Notes under the pieces: generated by a model | Told to the model about the DNA's origin: nothing | The model's input: only the letters and a program-made list of their open reading frames with translations | Database searches by the model: none | Position numbers and translations under genes: made by a program | DNA from: Asticcacaulis sp. YBE204 | Lineage (GTDB): Bacteria; Pseudomonadota; Alphaproteobacteria; Caulobacterales; Caulobacteraceae | Assembly: GCF_000495855.1 (NCBI RefSeq) | Contig: NZ_AWGF01000003.1 | Span: 1 to 64,000, forward strand | Reading direction: 5' to 3' | Length of the DNA: 64,000 bases | Shown here: positions 1-8,455 of the stretch, in pieces | Position numbering within the stretch: position 1 is the first letter of the stretch | Layout: each line of letters starts with the position of its first letter

Positions 1-348
1 GGGCATCAGGGCCAAGTCGATGATTGCCCAGCCCAGCACCAGCACGCCGACGAAATCGAACAGACCTTCGGGTCGCGGCCACGCCATCATGAAGCCCAGC
101 AGGATCACCGCCGACCACCAGCCGGAGCGGCCCCGGTCGTGCAGGCGCTTCGACAGGACGCAGGCGGCGCAGAACAGCAGCACCGGATAGACGATCCAGC
201 CGGTCAGAACGCGCGGCGCGCCGGTAATCGCCGAATCGTAGATGAAGAAAGCGATCAGCAGGACGGCCATAGCGATCAGAAACGGCAATTGACGCACGCG
301 CCCCGTCGAGGAGAAGAACAGTTCGCTCCAGTCGATTTTCTGGTTCAT
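1..348 (-). CDS. DUF805 family membrane protein (3' end outside window)
   Basis: This reading frame starts at an ATG (346-348) and runs off the left edge of the window, so only the first 116 residues are visible. It is hydrophobic, with several membrane segments, and carries the KRLHDRGRSGWW signature of DUF805 inner-membrane proteins. The family has no settled biochemical role. A second DUF805 protein is encoded at 5181-5639. Bases 349-486 upstream hold no gene. Confidence 0.8.
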   Translation of the reverse strand, partial: MNQKIDWSELFFSSTGRVRQLPFLIAMAVLLIAFFIYDSAITGAPRVLTGWIVYPVLLFCAACVLSKRLHDRGRSGWWSAVILLGFMMAWPRPEGLFDFVGVLVLGWAIIDLALMP

Positions 349-486
349 GCGGCGGTATCCTGACGAAAAAAGCGCGGACACGTGCCCACGCTTTTCCGCT
401 TAACATTCCTGCCCGTGACGGAAAAGGAATTACTTTGAATTTGTTCGCCGCGACGGACTGACGTGAAGGGGATATGCCACCTTTCA

Positions 487-668
487 TACTCCCCCAGTAA
501 ACTGGGGGAGGTGGATTTTTGAGCGACAGCTCAAAAAGACGGTGGGGGGCTCGCGTAGAATCCGAGCGTGAATCTGCGGGCCCATTTATCCGCTGTAACG
601 ACAGCGCAGGCCCCCTCCACCCCGCCCTTCGGGCGCGGTCCCCCTCCCCGGTACACCGGGGAGGCATT
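487..668. repeat. intergenic palindromic element, family 1 copy A
   Basis: The element is bounded by two GC-rich hairpins. The left one is CTCCCCCAGT / ACTGGGGGAG, followed by GGTGG; the right one is CCCCTCCCCGGT / ACCGGGGAGG. Internal landmarks (GGGGGCTCGCGTAGA, AATCTGCGG, AGGCCCCC, GGTCCCCCTCCCC) recur in the same order at 30990-31170, so this is a dispersed family, not a unique terminator. It fills most of the 327-bp gap before the vWA gene. No transposase gene is present. Confidence 0.75.
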
Positions 669-675
669 AGAGGAA

Positions 676-2436
676 TTACTTCGTCAGCCGCGTCTTCTTG
701 ATCGCCTCGAACACGTCCTTGAGCGCCTGATTGAGCTGCGCCGCATTGGTCAGGTCGTAGTAATATTCGGGCTTGGTCGCGCACTCGCTGAGCAGGGTCG
801 AATTGCCTTCCATGACCCGGATGACGAAGACGGTGATGCCCTTGGCCTTGGCCGCCTGACAGGCCAGCTTGGTGCGGGCATCGATCTGCGTCGTGGTGCT
901 GGTCCAGCGGTTTTTCGTGTTCTGCCCGTCGGTGACGACGATCATGTATTTCAGCGTCACGTCGTCCTGAAACGCCACCCCGCCGGTCATCGGTTCCGTC
1001 GGCGACAGGACTTCCATGCCCCACTGCACCCCGATGGTAATATTGGTATAGGAGTTCGTCCCGCCCTCTTTCAGGGCCTGCACATAGGTCCGCGCCCCGG
1101 CGATATCAGTCGACAGCGGCCGGACGGTGCCGAGCGTCGAGGTGACGCAGGGTCGCGCCGGATATTGCGAGGCCAGCGCGGCACCGGGCGAGTCCGCCGA
1201 CACGTCGTAGGGCTGGGTACGGTCAATGACGCAGCCCGTCCAGGCGGCGCGATTGGCCGGCACGGCGGGCCAGTAGATGGTGCGCGGCTTGCCGTTGGTT
1301 GTGGTCGTGGTCGTCGTCGATGGCTTGCCATCATAGCCGTTCGAGTAGCTGGCCGGATAGGTCAGGACGCTTGAAGCGGCATTGGTATAGCCCGCCGGGG
1401 CCGTATTGTAGTCGGTCAGGTTCGACTTGACGACGCTGGTGCCGCTTTCGCCGTTATAGGTCGTGGTCGTCACGTCGCGTGTGCCGCCGGTCGTGGTCGT
1501 ACAGGCTCCGGTTTCCGAATTGCAGCTCGTCCCGCCGGAATAGGCCTGGCTCGTCGTGGTGGTATAGGTGCCTTCGGAATAGGTGCGGATCGTGTAGAGC
1601 GAGCCCACCTGCTCATAGGCATAGACCTTGACGTCGTAATTGGTTTTGCCGCCGCCGGTCGACGTCTTGTAATAGAGCTTCACCGTCGCCTTGCAGGCCT
1701 CGACATTGAGCGCGCCGGTGCAAACCTTGTCCGCCGCGTCGATCATGATCGAGCAGTAGTTGCCGTTCAGACCCGAACAGGACTGCGAGCTGGAGGCCTG
1801 TCCCCAGTCGATCCACGAATAGCCCGTCCCCGGCGCGACGCGGACCTGCGTATCGAACGGCACCATGCCGACCTTGGTTTCCGAGACATTGACCCCGCCT
1901 TCGAGCAATCCGGCCAGCACGGCATCGACCGACGAGCGCAGATTGACCATGCGCCCGTCCTTGGCCATAGACCCGGTCGAGTCGAGGACGAAGACGATTT
2001 CGGATTTGCGCATCTGCGCCTTGGCTTCGGCCATGATCTTGAGGTCGAAGGTGTTCATGCCGATCAGGCCGAGGAACAGGTTCTTGTTCGTCGCGGCGAC
2101 ATTGTAGGTCAGGCTGGTATTGGCGCCTTCGGTGACACGAACCAGGTTGCGCGACAAGATGTTCAGCCCGGCGCGGTTCATACCGACGGCGTTGAGATTG
2201 GCGTTGAAGGCCTGATCGGCGGCGGCCTGCTGTGCCGTGGCGGTCGTGCCGCGCGCCATAGTGGCAGCGCGCAAAACGGCCGCGTCCGAGGCGTCCTGAA
2301 GCTTGCTGCGGGCATTGAGCGCGCGCGTCACATCGACACCGCCGCCCACCGCCGCGACCAGCACGAAGGCGGTCAGACCAAAGATCATGGCGGTATTGCC
2401 GCCGCGGTCAGCACGGAATGTCTTCAGGATATTCAT
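676..2436 (-). CDS. TadG-like pilus-assembly protein with von Willebrand A domain
   Basis: The 586-residue protein begins with a TadE/TadG-type N-terminus: a short basic stretch, RGGNTAMIFGL and one membrane helix (about residues 15-35), followed by the usual LQDASDAAVLRAA region. A von Willebrand A domain starts near residue 148 with EIVFVLDSTGSM, a MIDAS-like DxTGS motif, and ends near the C-terminus with YMIVVTDGQNTKN. A Thr/Ser-rich insertion with poly-Thr runs lies in the middle (roughly residues 250-385). TadG-family proteins are exported or membrane-anchored and linked to Flp/Tad pili, but no other tad genes are in this window. The neighbour at 2657-4105 is a clear paralogue with a shorter insertion. 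The exact function is unknown. Confidence 0.85.
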   Translation of the reverse strand: MNILKTFRADRGGNTAMIFGLTAFVLVAAVGGGVDVTRALNARSKLQDASDAAVLRAATMARGTTATAQQAAADQAFNANLNAVGMNRAGLNILSRNLVRVTEGANTSLTYNVAATNKNLFLGLIGMNTFDLKIMAEAKAQMRKSEIVFVLDSTGSMAKDGRMVNLRSSVDAVLAGLLEGGVNVSETKVGMVPFDTQVRVAPGTGYSWIDWGQASSSQSCSGLNGNYCSIMIDAADKVCTGALNVEACKATVKLYYKTSTGGGKTNYDVKVYAYEQVGSLYTIRTYSEGTYTTTTSQAYSGGTSCNSETGACTTTTGGTRDVTTTTYNGESGTSVVKSNLTDYNTAPAGYTNAASSVLTYPASYSNGYDGKPSTTTTTTTNGKPRTIYWPAVPANRAAWTGCVIDRTQPYDVSADSPGAALASQYPARPCVTSTLGTVRPLSTDIAGARTYVQALKEGGTNSYTNITIGVQWGMEVLSPTEPMTGGVAFQDDVTLKYMIVVTDGQNTKNRWTSTTTQIDARTKLACQAAKAKGITVFVIRVMEGNSTLLSECATKPEYYYDLTNAAQLNQALKDVFEAIKKTRLTK

Positions 2437-2543
2437 ATCGCGCGTCTGCCTCTCACCACAGTTGCAGCGAGGATAACGCGAAAACCTTAAAATTCCGGCA
2501 AAACGGAAGCTTTCATCTCAACGAAAGCTTCCGCTTATCTTTT

Positions 2544-2656
2544 GGTGCGCTTAATCAGTCGCGCACCTGATCCAAAAACCGCTACACACTTTTTGGGGTG
2601 CGCTTAATCAGACGCGCACCTCATCCAAAAACCGCTACACACTTTTTGGGGTGCGC
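2544..2656. repeat. 53-bp tandem repeat (two full copies, partial third)
   Basis: The unit begins GGTGCGCTTAATCAG and ends CTACACACTTTTTGG. Copies start at 2544, 2597 and 2650, a constant 53-bp period, with only a few mismatches between the first two. The truncated third copy runs into the stop codon (2657-2659) of the upstream vWA gene. The unit contains the AAAACCG...CACTTTT core shared with elements at about 8816, 14555, 21490 and 46707. Confidence 0.85.
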
Positions 2657-4105
2657 TTATTGCGTCAGTCGCGTGCTCTTGATCGAGTTGAATACGTCGG
2701 TCAGGGCGCTGTTCAGGTCGCTGGTGCTTTTCAGGTCGTAGAAATAGTCCGTCTTGCTGGCGCAGTTCTTGAGCAGGGTCGAATCGCCCTGAAGCACGCG
2801 GACCACATAGACCGTGACTTCCAGATCCTTGGCCCGCTGACAGGCCAGCGCGGTCCGCGCATTGATCGACGAGGTCGAACTGGTCCAGCGGTTCGAGGTG
2901 TTTTCACCGTCGGTGACGATGATCATGTATTTGAGAACCTCGGTGTCCTTGAACGCCACGCCACCGGTGTAGGGAGACGACGACGACAGGGTTTCCAGAC
3001 CCCACTGCACGCCGATGGTGATGTTGGTATTGCCTGACGGATCGAGGTTTTTCACATAGGTGCGCGCCGCGGCGATGTCGGTGCTCAGGGCACTGACCGG
3101 CGACAGGCTGGGGCTGTCGACGCCGCTGTACGGATAGCAAGGACGCGCCGGATAAAGCGCCGTCGAACCCGAAGGCGTGGTTTCGTTGACGTCGTAGGAC
3201 TGATCACGATCGACCAGACAGCCGTCCCACTTGGACTTGGCGTCGGCGATGGCCGGCATGGTGATCGTCTTGTTGTTGCCGTTCGGATTCTTGAGCGTCA
3301 GGCTGTAGGCCGCGCGCGCGCCGTAGCCGTTGTCGTAGCTCACCGTATAGGTGGTGTTCGAGCAGCTGGTATTATTGCACTTGATATTGACGTATTCGGC
3401 CTGACCGTAATCGACCCACGTATAGTTGGTCGCCGCCGCCACCTTCACGCGGCTGTCGAAGGTCACGATCGACACCTTGGTTTCGGACTTGTTGACACCG
3501 TTGTCCAGAAGATCGGCCAGAACGCTGTCGACCGACGATTTCAGGTTGGCCATCCGCGTCGCGTCATTGCCCATCGAGCCGGAATCGTCGAGCACCAGGG
3601 CGATCTCGGCCTTGCGCATAATGGTCTGGGCCTTAGCGACGGCGGTGATCTTGAGCGTCGACATGTTGACGAGGCCGAGGAACATCGTCTTGACGTTGGC
3701 CGTCCCCGTATAGGTGGCCGTCATCATATTGCCCGACGTCGTCAGGGCCAGCGAGCCGGTCGCGCCGCTGACATCGCTGCCGGCCAGGTTCTGCGTGAAG
3801 ACCGTGTTGGCGGCGGTCTGAGCGGTGCTGGTCCCCTGCTTCGACAGCAGCGCCCCGCGCAACACGGCGGCGTCGGCAGCGTCCTGAAGGGCCGACCGCT
3901 GCGATTCCGCGCGCGAGAAGTCGATCCCCGCACCGGCCGCCGAGACGAGTGAAATGGCCGACAGGCCGAAGATCATGGTCGTATTGCCGCGTTTGTCGCG
4001 CCAAAAGCCGCGCCATCCGGCCTGCATGGCCTGCGCGCATTTACCCATGAAAGACTTGTTCATTTTCGACATCCGACCCCGACACACCCAATACACGGCG
4101 CTCAT
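2657..4105 (-). CDS. TadG-like protein with von Willebrand A domain (paralogue)
   Basis: This 482-residue paralogue of the previous gene has the same order: a basic leader, KRGNTTMIFGLSAISLV with one membrane helix, the LQDAADAAVLRGA region, then a vWA domain opening with EIALVLDDSGSMG and closing with YMIIVTDGENTSN. The DDSGS motif fits a canonical MIDAS metal site (DxSxS). The first possible start gives a 14-residue leader that looks atypical; an ATG at 4070-4072 (MSKMNKSF) or the next one at 4061-4063 is more likely. Two adjacent paralogues suggest a local duplication. Tad pilus genes are not present nearby, so a link to pili or adhesion is family-based inference. Confidence 0.85.
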   Translation of the reverse strand: MSAVYWVCRGRMSKMNKSFMGKCAQAMQAGWRGFWRDKRGNTTMIFGLSAISLVSAAGAGIDFSRAESQRSALQDAADAAVLRGALLSKQGTSTAQTAANTVFTQNLAGSDVSGATGSLALTTSGNMMTATYTGTANVKTMFLGLVNMSTLKITAVAKAQTIMRKAEIALVLDDSGSMGNDATRMANLKSSVDSVLADLLDNGVNKSETKVSIVTFDSRVKVAAATNYTWVDYGQAEYVNIKCNNTSCSNTTYTVSYDNGYGARAAYSLTLKNPNGNNKTITMPAIADAKSKWDGCLVDRDQSYDVNETTPSGSTALYPARPCYPYSGVDSPSLSPVSALSTDIAAARTYVKNLDPSGNTNITIGVQWGLETLSSSSPYTGGVAFKDTEVLKYMIIVTDGENTSNRWTSSTSSINARTALACQRAKDLEVTVYVVRVLQGDSTLLKNCASKTDYFYDLKSTSDLNSALTDVFNSIKSTRLTQ

Positions 4106-4253
4106 GCGGTGAATTTAATGAACAATGCTTAACAATAGGCGAAAGAAAAAAGGTCTTTTCGCGTCAAAATCACGTATTTTTGAATATAATTTTAACATTT
4201 GACGCAATCATGATTAACAACTTCATAGTAATCAGTGTTAACCGTCATTTACC
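4106..4253. promoter_or_regulatory. AT-rich intergenic segment upstream of the vWA genes
   Basis: This is the most AT-rich stretch in the first 10 kb. It contains several TTAAC half-sites on both strands (for example around 4129, 4214, 4234 and 4251) but no pair with the 7-bp spacing of a full CtrA box. It separates the vWA pair from the pseudouridine synthase gene, both read leftwards, and probably holds the promoter of 2657-4105. No precise -35/-10 can be assigned. Confidence 0.35.
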
Positions 4254-5141
4254 TTAACCGGCACTTACCTTGAGCCCCAGCCCCTCGCACAGCGCGCGAA
4301 TATCGTCGTTCAGGGGCGCTTCCAGCGTCTTGCGACCGCCATTCGGGTGCGGAAACTCGATGGCGCGGGCGTGCAACATCAGACGCGGCACCCTGATGCC
4401 GTCGAGGCTCAGCGCGCCGCCATAACGCACATCCCCGGCGATCGGCGCCCCCAGATGCGCCAGATGGACGCGAATCTGATGCATCCGCCCCGTAAACGGC
4501 TCGCACAGAACCAGCGCCGAGGTGTCGGTTCGATCCAGCACGCGATAGGTGGTCTTTGCCGTCTGGGCGTCCGGATGGTCCGGTGCGCAGACGCGGGAAT
4601 AGCCCTCCTTGCCGATTTCCTCGCGGCGCAGCGGCACCTCGATCACGCCGCTATCGGCCAGTTTGTGCGGATTACCGACGACGCACAGATAGGTCTTATG
4701 CACGTCGCGACCGGCGATGGCCTTGCCCATGAAGGCCGCACCAGGCTTGGTCTTGGCCGCCAGAATGATGCCCGACGTATCGCGATCCAACCGGTGCAGC
4801 AGGCGCGGCTTCTTGCCGTTCGATTTGGCAAACGCCCACAGCAGGTCGTCGAGATTATGGAAATTGCCGCGCCCGCCCTGCGACGACAGGTTCGACGGCT
4901 TGTTGAAGCCCATGATCGCCTCGTCTTCATGGACGAGCATGGATTTCACCCAGTCGATAGCGTCCTGAGGCAAGGTGATCGGGCGGTCGATGGCCTTGGG
5001 GTTCTTCGGCTTTTGCGGCGGCTTGCCGCCGTTCGCCTCGCGACGCGCAATGGCTTCGGCGTGCTGTGGCGAATTTCGCGACGCCTTCTTGCGGTTGAAC
5101 TTGTCGATGGTCTTATCGGTAAAGGTTTTACGCGGGCTCAT
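4254..5141 (-). CDS. RluA-family rRNA/tRNA pseudouridine synthase
   Basis: The 295-residue protein contains the RluA-family active-site motif HRLDRDTSG (residues 116-124), with the catalytic Asp119, and the later motif GRMHQIRVHLAHLG. It isomerises selected uridines to pseudouridine in structured RNA. The N-terminus is very basic (about residues 1-55) and no S4 RNA-binding domain is evident, so it is nearer the RluC/RluD group lacking a clear S4 domain. Which RNA position is modified cannot be told from sequence. It lies 39 bp downstream of the DUF805 gene, at the end of a leftward operon starting with rarA. Confidence 0.9.
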   Translation of the reverse strand: MSPRKTFTDKTIDKFNRKKASRNSPQHAEAIARREANGGKPPQKPKNPKAIDRPITLPQDAIDWVKSMLVHEDEAIMGFNKPSNLSSQGGRGNFHNLDDLLWAFAKSNGKKPRLLHRLDRDTSGIILAAKTKPGAAFMGKAIAGRDVHKTYLCVVGNPHKLADSGVIEVPLRREEIGKEGYSRVCAPDHPDAQTAKTTYRVLDRTDTSALVLCEPFTGRMHQIRVHLAHLGAPIAGDVRYGGALSLDGIRVPRLMLHARAIEFPHPNGGRKTLEAPLNDDIRALCEGLGLKVSAG

Positions 5142-5180
5142 GCGCGGGCTTTAGCGCATTCCGCACATATTGCCCAGACC

Positions 5181-5639
5181 TCAGTCGAAAACCTCGCTGA
5201 CGGTCTCTTCGGGCTGTGACGCTGTTGCCCACATGAAGGTCAGCGGAATAATGCCCAGACCGAAACTCAGCAAAACCCACCAGCCCGACCGGTTGATATC
5301 GTGCAAGCGCCTGACCCCGACAGATAAGAGAGGGATCGCAAACGGATAGGATATATATACCAACCACGAAAGGTTCGTTAGGGCACCGATACCCGTCAGA
5401 CCGATATTCAGTCCCGCATAAAACAGATAGAACCACCAGAACTCGGACCGCGACGCTCTGCCGTAAAAGATGGCGGACTTTTTCAGGCAGACCCAGAGCG
5501 CGTCGCTAAACTGAAGCGGCGACGGCATGTAGGGCGTGTAGCGATTGACACCGACAGGCCGTTTGATCAGCAACGGCAAAAAGGCCGGCAGGACCATAGT
5601 GGCCATTGGCATAAGCTGAAGCAGGGCTGAAAAATCCAT
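5181..5639 (-). CDS. DUF805 family membrane protein
   Basis: The 152-residue integral membrane protein has the DUF805 hallmarks YGRASRSEFWWFYLF and VRRLHDINRSGWW and about four hydrophobic segments. Its ATG abuts the stop codon of the upstream gene (TAG/ATG), so the two are probably translationally coupled. The C-terminus is acidic (EETVSEVFD). The biochemical role of DUF805 is not established. Confidence 0.85.
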   Translation of the reverse strand: MDFSALLQLMPMATMVLPAFLPLLIKRPVGVNRYTPYMPSPLQFSDALWVCLKKSAIFYGRASRSEFWWFYLFYAGLNIGLTGIGALTNLSWLVYISYPFAIPLLSVGVRRLHDINRSGWWVLLSFGLGIIPLTFMWATASQPEETVSEVFD

Positions 5640-6158
5640 CTATATACCGCGCCGCTTGCTGATCGCGTTGCGCAGCCGCTCCAGCCCCGTGGTGATCACC
5701 TGCGGGAAAAGGATGAGGATCAGGCCCGCGATCAGACGAATCCCTACGACGGCCTGCACCAGTTCACGAACACTGGGGCGTCTGTCCACGGTGGCGATCG
5801 CGCTCGCAATATCCATCCCCAAGCGATAGAGAAGATAAAAGCCCAGCAAAGTAAGAAGCCCATTTTGCCACGAATTTACTGACGGTGGCTCTGAATATTG
5901 CGCTTCGCTTTGTGCCGGTGGCACCAGACGCTTAGCCATAAACGGTGCGCCGAACCACGCCAGTGACGCGAAGACAAGCTGAGCCAAAGCCGCCGGGACA
6001 AGCACTGCGATCATAGTTTCCCGGTCGCTGTATGTGGGTGAAAAAACCTGCCACACCGTACCCAAAATCTGGAACAGATTGAACGCCGCATAGATCGCAA
6101 ACAGCCTCAGGGCCACAAAGGCCAGACCATAGGCGGTCAGTGGTTTGGTTTCCGGCAT
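5640..6158 (-). CDS. hypothetical multi-pass membrane protein
   Basis: The 172-residue protein has about four predicted membrane segments (approximately residues 10-35, 48-72, 95-120 and 135-155) with a short polar loop between the second and third. No family is recognised. The start overlaps the stop of the preceding 75-residue gene by one base (TAATG), and its own stop abuts the next ATG, so it is an internal cistron of the rarA operon. Confidence 0.7.
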   Translation of the reverse strand: MPETKPLTAYGLAFVALRLFAIYAAFNLFQILGTVWQVFSPTYSDRETMIAVLVPAALAQLVFASLAWFGAPFMAKRLVPPAQSEAQYSEPPSVNSWQNGLLTLLGFYLLYRLGMDIASAIATVDRRPSVRELVQAVVGIRLIAGLILILFPQVITTGLERLRNAISKRRGI

Positions 6159-6385
6159 TATTTCCCCTCTTTGCCCGATTTACTAAACGACCCGATCAGC
6201 GCCGTCAGGACGATGATCGCCCCGATCAGAAACGCCGCCCAGATGACCAGATCCTGAATGCCAACCGTCAGGTTCATGCCGCGCAAAAGCTTCACCAGAA
6301 GGCTCGGCTCATAGAGGGTCAGCAGCACGCCGATGGCAACTATACCCGCCAGAGTCCACATGACGATCCTGAGGATAGCCCGCAT
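6158..6385 (-). CDS. small two-helix membrane protein, hypothetical
   Basis: The 75-residue protein has two hydrophobic helices (about residues 8-28 and 43-66), a short amphipathic middle and a charged Lys-rich C-terminus. No family is recognised. The ATG directly follows the rarA stop codon and the stop overlaps the next start, which supports it as a real cistron although it is short. Confidence 0.7.
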   Translation of the reverse strand: MRAILRIVMWTLAGIVAIGVLLTLYEPSLLVKLLRGMNLTVGIQDLVIWAAFLIGAIIVLTALIGSFSKSGKEGK

Positions 6386-7741
6386 CTATTCCCCCCGCTG
6401 GCGCTGCTTGGTGTCGCGCAGTTGCGCCCAGTATTCAAGGCGTTGCTTCGTCTTGCCCTCGTGGCCTTCGCCCTTCGGGTCGTAGAATTTCGGGCGTTCC
6501 ATCCCATCGGGGAAATAGTTCTGACCCGAAAAGCCGTCCGGATCGTCGGGATCGTAGATATAGCCTTCGCCGTACCCTAGTTGCTTCATCAGCTTGGTCG
6601 GCGCATTGCGGATGACTTCGGGCGGATCGAGGGTCGCGGTGTCCTTGGCCGTCTTCATAGCCGCCTTGAACGCCGTATAGACCGCGTTCGATTTCGGCGC
6701 CGAGGCCATGTGAACGAGGGCCTGAGCGATGGCCAGTTCGCCTTCGGGGGAGCCCAGAACCTCATAGGTTTCGCGCGCCGCATTGGTCATCAGCAAGGAC
6801 ATGGGATCGGCATTGCCGATGTCCTCGCTGGCCATGCGCTGCATCCGGCGGACGATGTAGAGCGGGTCTTCGCCGCCTTGTAGCATTCGCGCGAACCAGT
6901 ACAGCGCCGCGTCGGGATCGGAGCCGCGCACCGACTTATGCAGGGCCGAGATCAGGTTGTAGTGGCCTTCACGGTCCTTGTCGTAGTTCGGGCGGCGCTT
7001 TTGCAGGTTTTGCAGCAGGGCCTCGGCATTGAGCGGCGCTTCGAAACCCATCGAATCCAATGATTCGATCAGGGTCAGCAGGTAACGCCCGTCGCCGTCG
7101 GCCAGCCCTTTCAGGGTTTCGCGCGCTTCCGGATCGAGCGGCAGCGGACGGCCCAGATGGTCCTCGGCCCGCGCCATCAGCTTTTCCATCGCCTCGTCAT
7201 CGAGACGTTTCAGCACGAAGACCTGACAGCGCGACAGAAGCGCGCCGTTCAGTTCGAACGACGGATTTTCGGTTGTCGCGCCGATCAGGGTCACCACGCC
7301 CGCCTCGACATAGGGCAGGAAACTGTCCTGCTGGGCGCGGTTGAAGCGGTGGATTTCGTCGACGAACAGCACCGAACGGACGCCCTGATTGCGTCGCAAC
7401 TGCGCGTGTTCAAAGGCTTTTTTCAGATCGGCGACGCCGGAAAAGACGGCGGATATCTGCTGGAACTCGTAGCCGACGCTGGCCGCCAGCAACCGCGCGA
7501 TAGTCGTCTTACCGACGCCCGGCGGGCCCCACAGGACCAGCGACGGCAGGAACCCGCGCTCGACCGCTCGCGCGATAGCCCCGCCCGAGCCTAACAGATG
7601 GTCCTGACCGACGACCTCATTGAGCGCTTGCGGACGCAACCGGTCGGCCAGAGGCTTGAAACCTTCCGGCGCGGGGGTGAGCGTAGGCGCTTGCGGGGTC
7701 AGACCGGCGGCCTGAAACAGGTCATTGGGGGCAGAGGGCAT
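6386..7741 (-). CDS. rarA: replication-associated recombination protein A (AAA+ ATPase)
   Basis: The 451-residue protein of the RarA/MgsA/WRNIP1 family shows the Walker A motif GPPGVGKT (residues 72-79), a Walker B LFVDEIHRFN, the sensor-1 region IGATTENPSFELN, and the C-terminal tetramerisation region typical of RarA. The family acts at stalled replication forks with single-strand-binding protein. Length fits the family. It leads a leftward operon of membrane proteins and an RluA enzyme. The start at 7741 gives an N-terminal extension rich in Pro and Ala, which is common. Confidence 0.95.
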   Translation of the reverse strand: MPSAPNDLFQAAGLTPQAPTLTPAPEGFKPLADRLRPQALNEVVGQDHLLGSGGAIARAVERGFLPSLVLWGPPGVGKTTIARLLAASVGYEFQQISAVFSGVADLKKAFEHAQLRRNQGVRSVLFVDEIHRFNRAQQDSFLPYVEAGVVTLIGATTENPSFELNGALLSRCQVFVLKRLDDEAMEKLMARAEDHLGRPLPLDPEARETLKGLADGDGRYLLTLIESLDSMGFEAPLNAEALLQNLQKRRPNYDKDREGHYNLISALHKSVRGSDPDAALYWFARMLQGGEDPLYIVRRMQRMASEDIGNADPMSLLMTNAARETYEVLGSPEGELAIAQALVHMASAPKSNAVYTAFKAAMKTAKDTATLDPPEVIRNAPTKLMKQLGYGEGYIYDPDDPDGFSGQNYFPDGMERPKFYDPKGEGHEGKTKQRLEYWAQLRDTKQRQRGE

Positions 7742-7836
7742 GGGAACAGGTATAGAACAAACCCGTTCAGTGCGAAATAGGAAATGACAGGCATTTACGG
7801 CTTATGTCGTAAGAATTTTGACCACGAAACCAAAGA

Positions 7837-8259
7837 CTACCCCGTCTTCCGATAAGGCGTACCGTCGGGCCATTTGCCGGTACGTGCCGCGCGCTGTTCG
7901 CGCAATTTCGCCTGTTTGTCGGACCAGCCCTTTTGCCATGCGGGCACGTCTAAAGCGGGCGGGGTTTGCGGCGGTGCCGCCCCCTCCGTCGGCTTCGTCG
8001 ACACCTCCCCACTGCGTAGGGAGGAGGGAGCGCGATCGTCAGTCTCGGGGGAGACGGGAGCGGAAGGCACCTTGTCAGTAACCTTCGCCTTCGTCAGCGG
8101 CGTATGCAGTTGCCGGATCAGCCGCGTCGCGACGCACAGGGCGCTCAGAACGGCGACGATCTCTTTCAGCGTTGAGGGTTTGGCGCGCTCGATCTCGGCG
8201 AGCATGCGCTGGGCCTGAATCATCAGGCGGTCGTGTAAGGGGGCATATGTATCGGTCAT
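7837..8259 (-). CDS. hypothetical protein carrying a repeat-derived internal segment
   Basis: The 140-residue protein is not recognised. Residues 1-55 look helical and Ala/Leu-rich, the middle is Pro/Ser/Thr-rich and probably disordered, and the end is polar (WQKGWSDKQAKLREQRAARTGKWP). Residues about 78-93 (SSLRSGEVSTKPTEGA) are the translation of a half copy of the family-2 intergenic element (7981-8030), inserted in frame. Both flanks of the insertion stay open, so the gene may still be functional. The promoter side, 8260-8300, separates it from a complete element at 8301. Confidence 0.6.
   Translation of the reverse strand: MTDTYAPLHDRLMIQAQRMLAEIERAKPSTLKEIVAVLSALCVATRLIRQLHTPLTKAKVTDKVPSAPVSPETDDRAPSSLRSGEVSTKPTEGAAPPQTPPALDVPAWQKGWSDKQAKLREQRAARTGKWPDGTPYRKTG
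7981..8030. repeat. half copy of family-2 palindromic element inside a CDS
   Basis: This 50-bp block matches the right half of the complete element at 8402-8455 almost exactly: CCCCTCCGTC, then ACACCTCCCCACTGCG, then TAGGGAGGAGGGAG. It lies within the 7837-8259 reading frame, which it keeps open. Confidence 0.8.
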
Positions 8260-8300
8260 ACGCTCATGATGCGCACGGTTCAGAACAGCGGGGATAAGTG

Positions 8301-8455
8301 TCTCCCTCCTCCCTACGCCGTGGGGAGGTGGATGCGAACGCAGTGAGCAGACAGAGGGGTAATTACAAGCGTTTCAGCACGCACAAAGGCCTGGAGTCGC
8401 ACCCCTCCGTCACGCCTTCGGCGCGACACCTCCCCACTGCGTAGGGAGGAGGGAG
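8301..8455. repeat. intergenic palindromic element, family 2 copy 1
   Basis: The ends are inverted copies: TCTCCCTCCTCCCTACGC with GTGGGGAGGTGG on the left, and CACCTCCCCACTGCG with TAGGGAGGAGGGAG on the right. A second inner pair pairs GAGGGG with CCCCTCCGTC. The same architecture recurs at 30048, 37007, 41323 and 56906. The right end touches the stop codon (8456-8458) of the next gene. No encoded protein or flanking duplication is evident. Confidence 0.85.

Noticed and set aside
2544-2656. CRISPR-like tandem repeat
   Set aside because: The copies are contiguous without spacers; only two and a fraction copies exist.
4106-4253. CtrA box upstream of the vWA genes
   Set aside because: Several TTAAC half-sites occur, but none is paired with a second half at 7-bp spacing.
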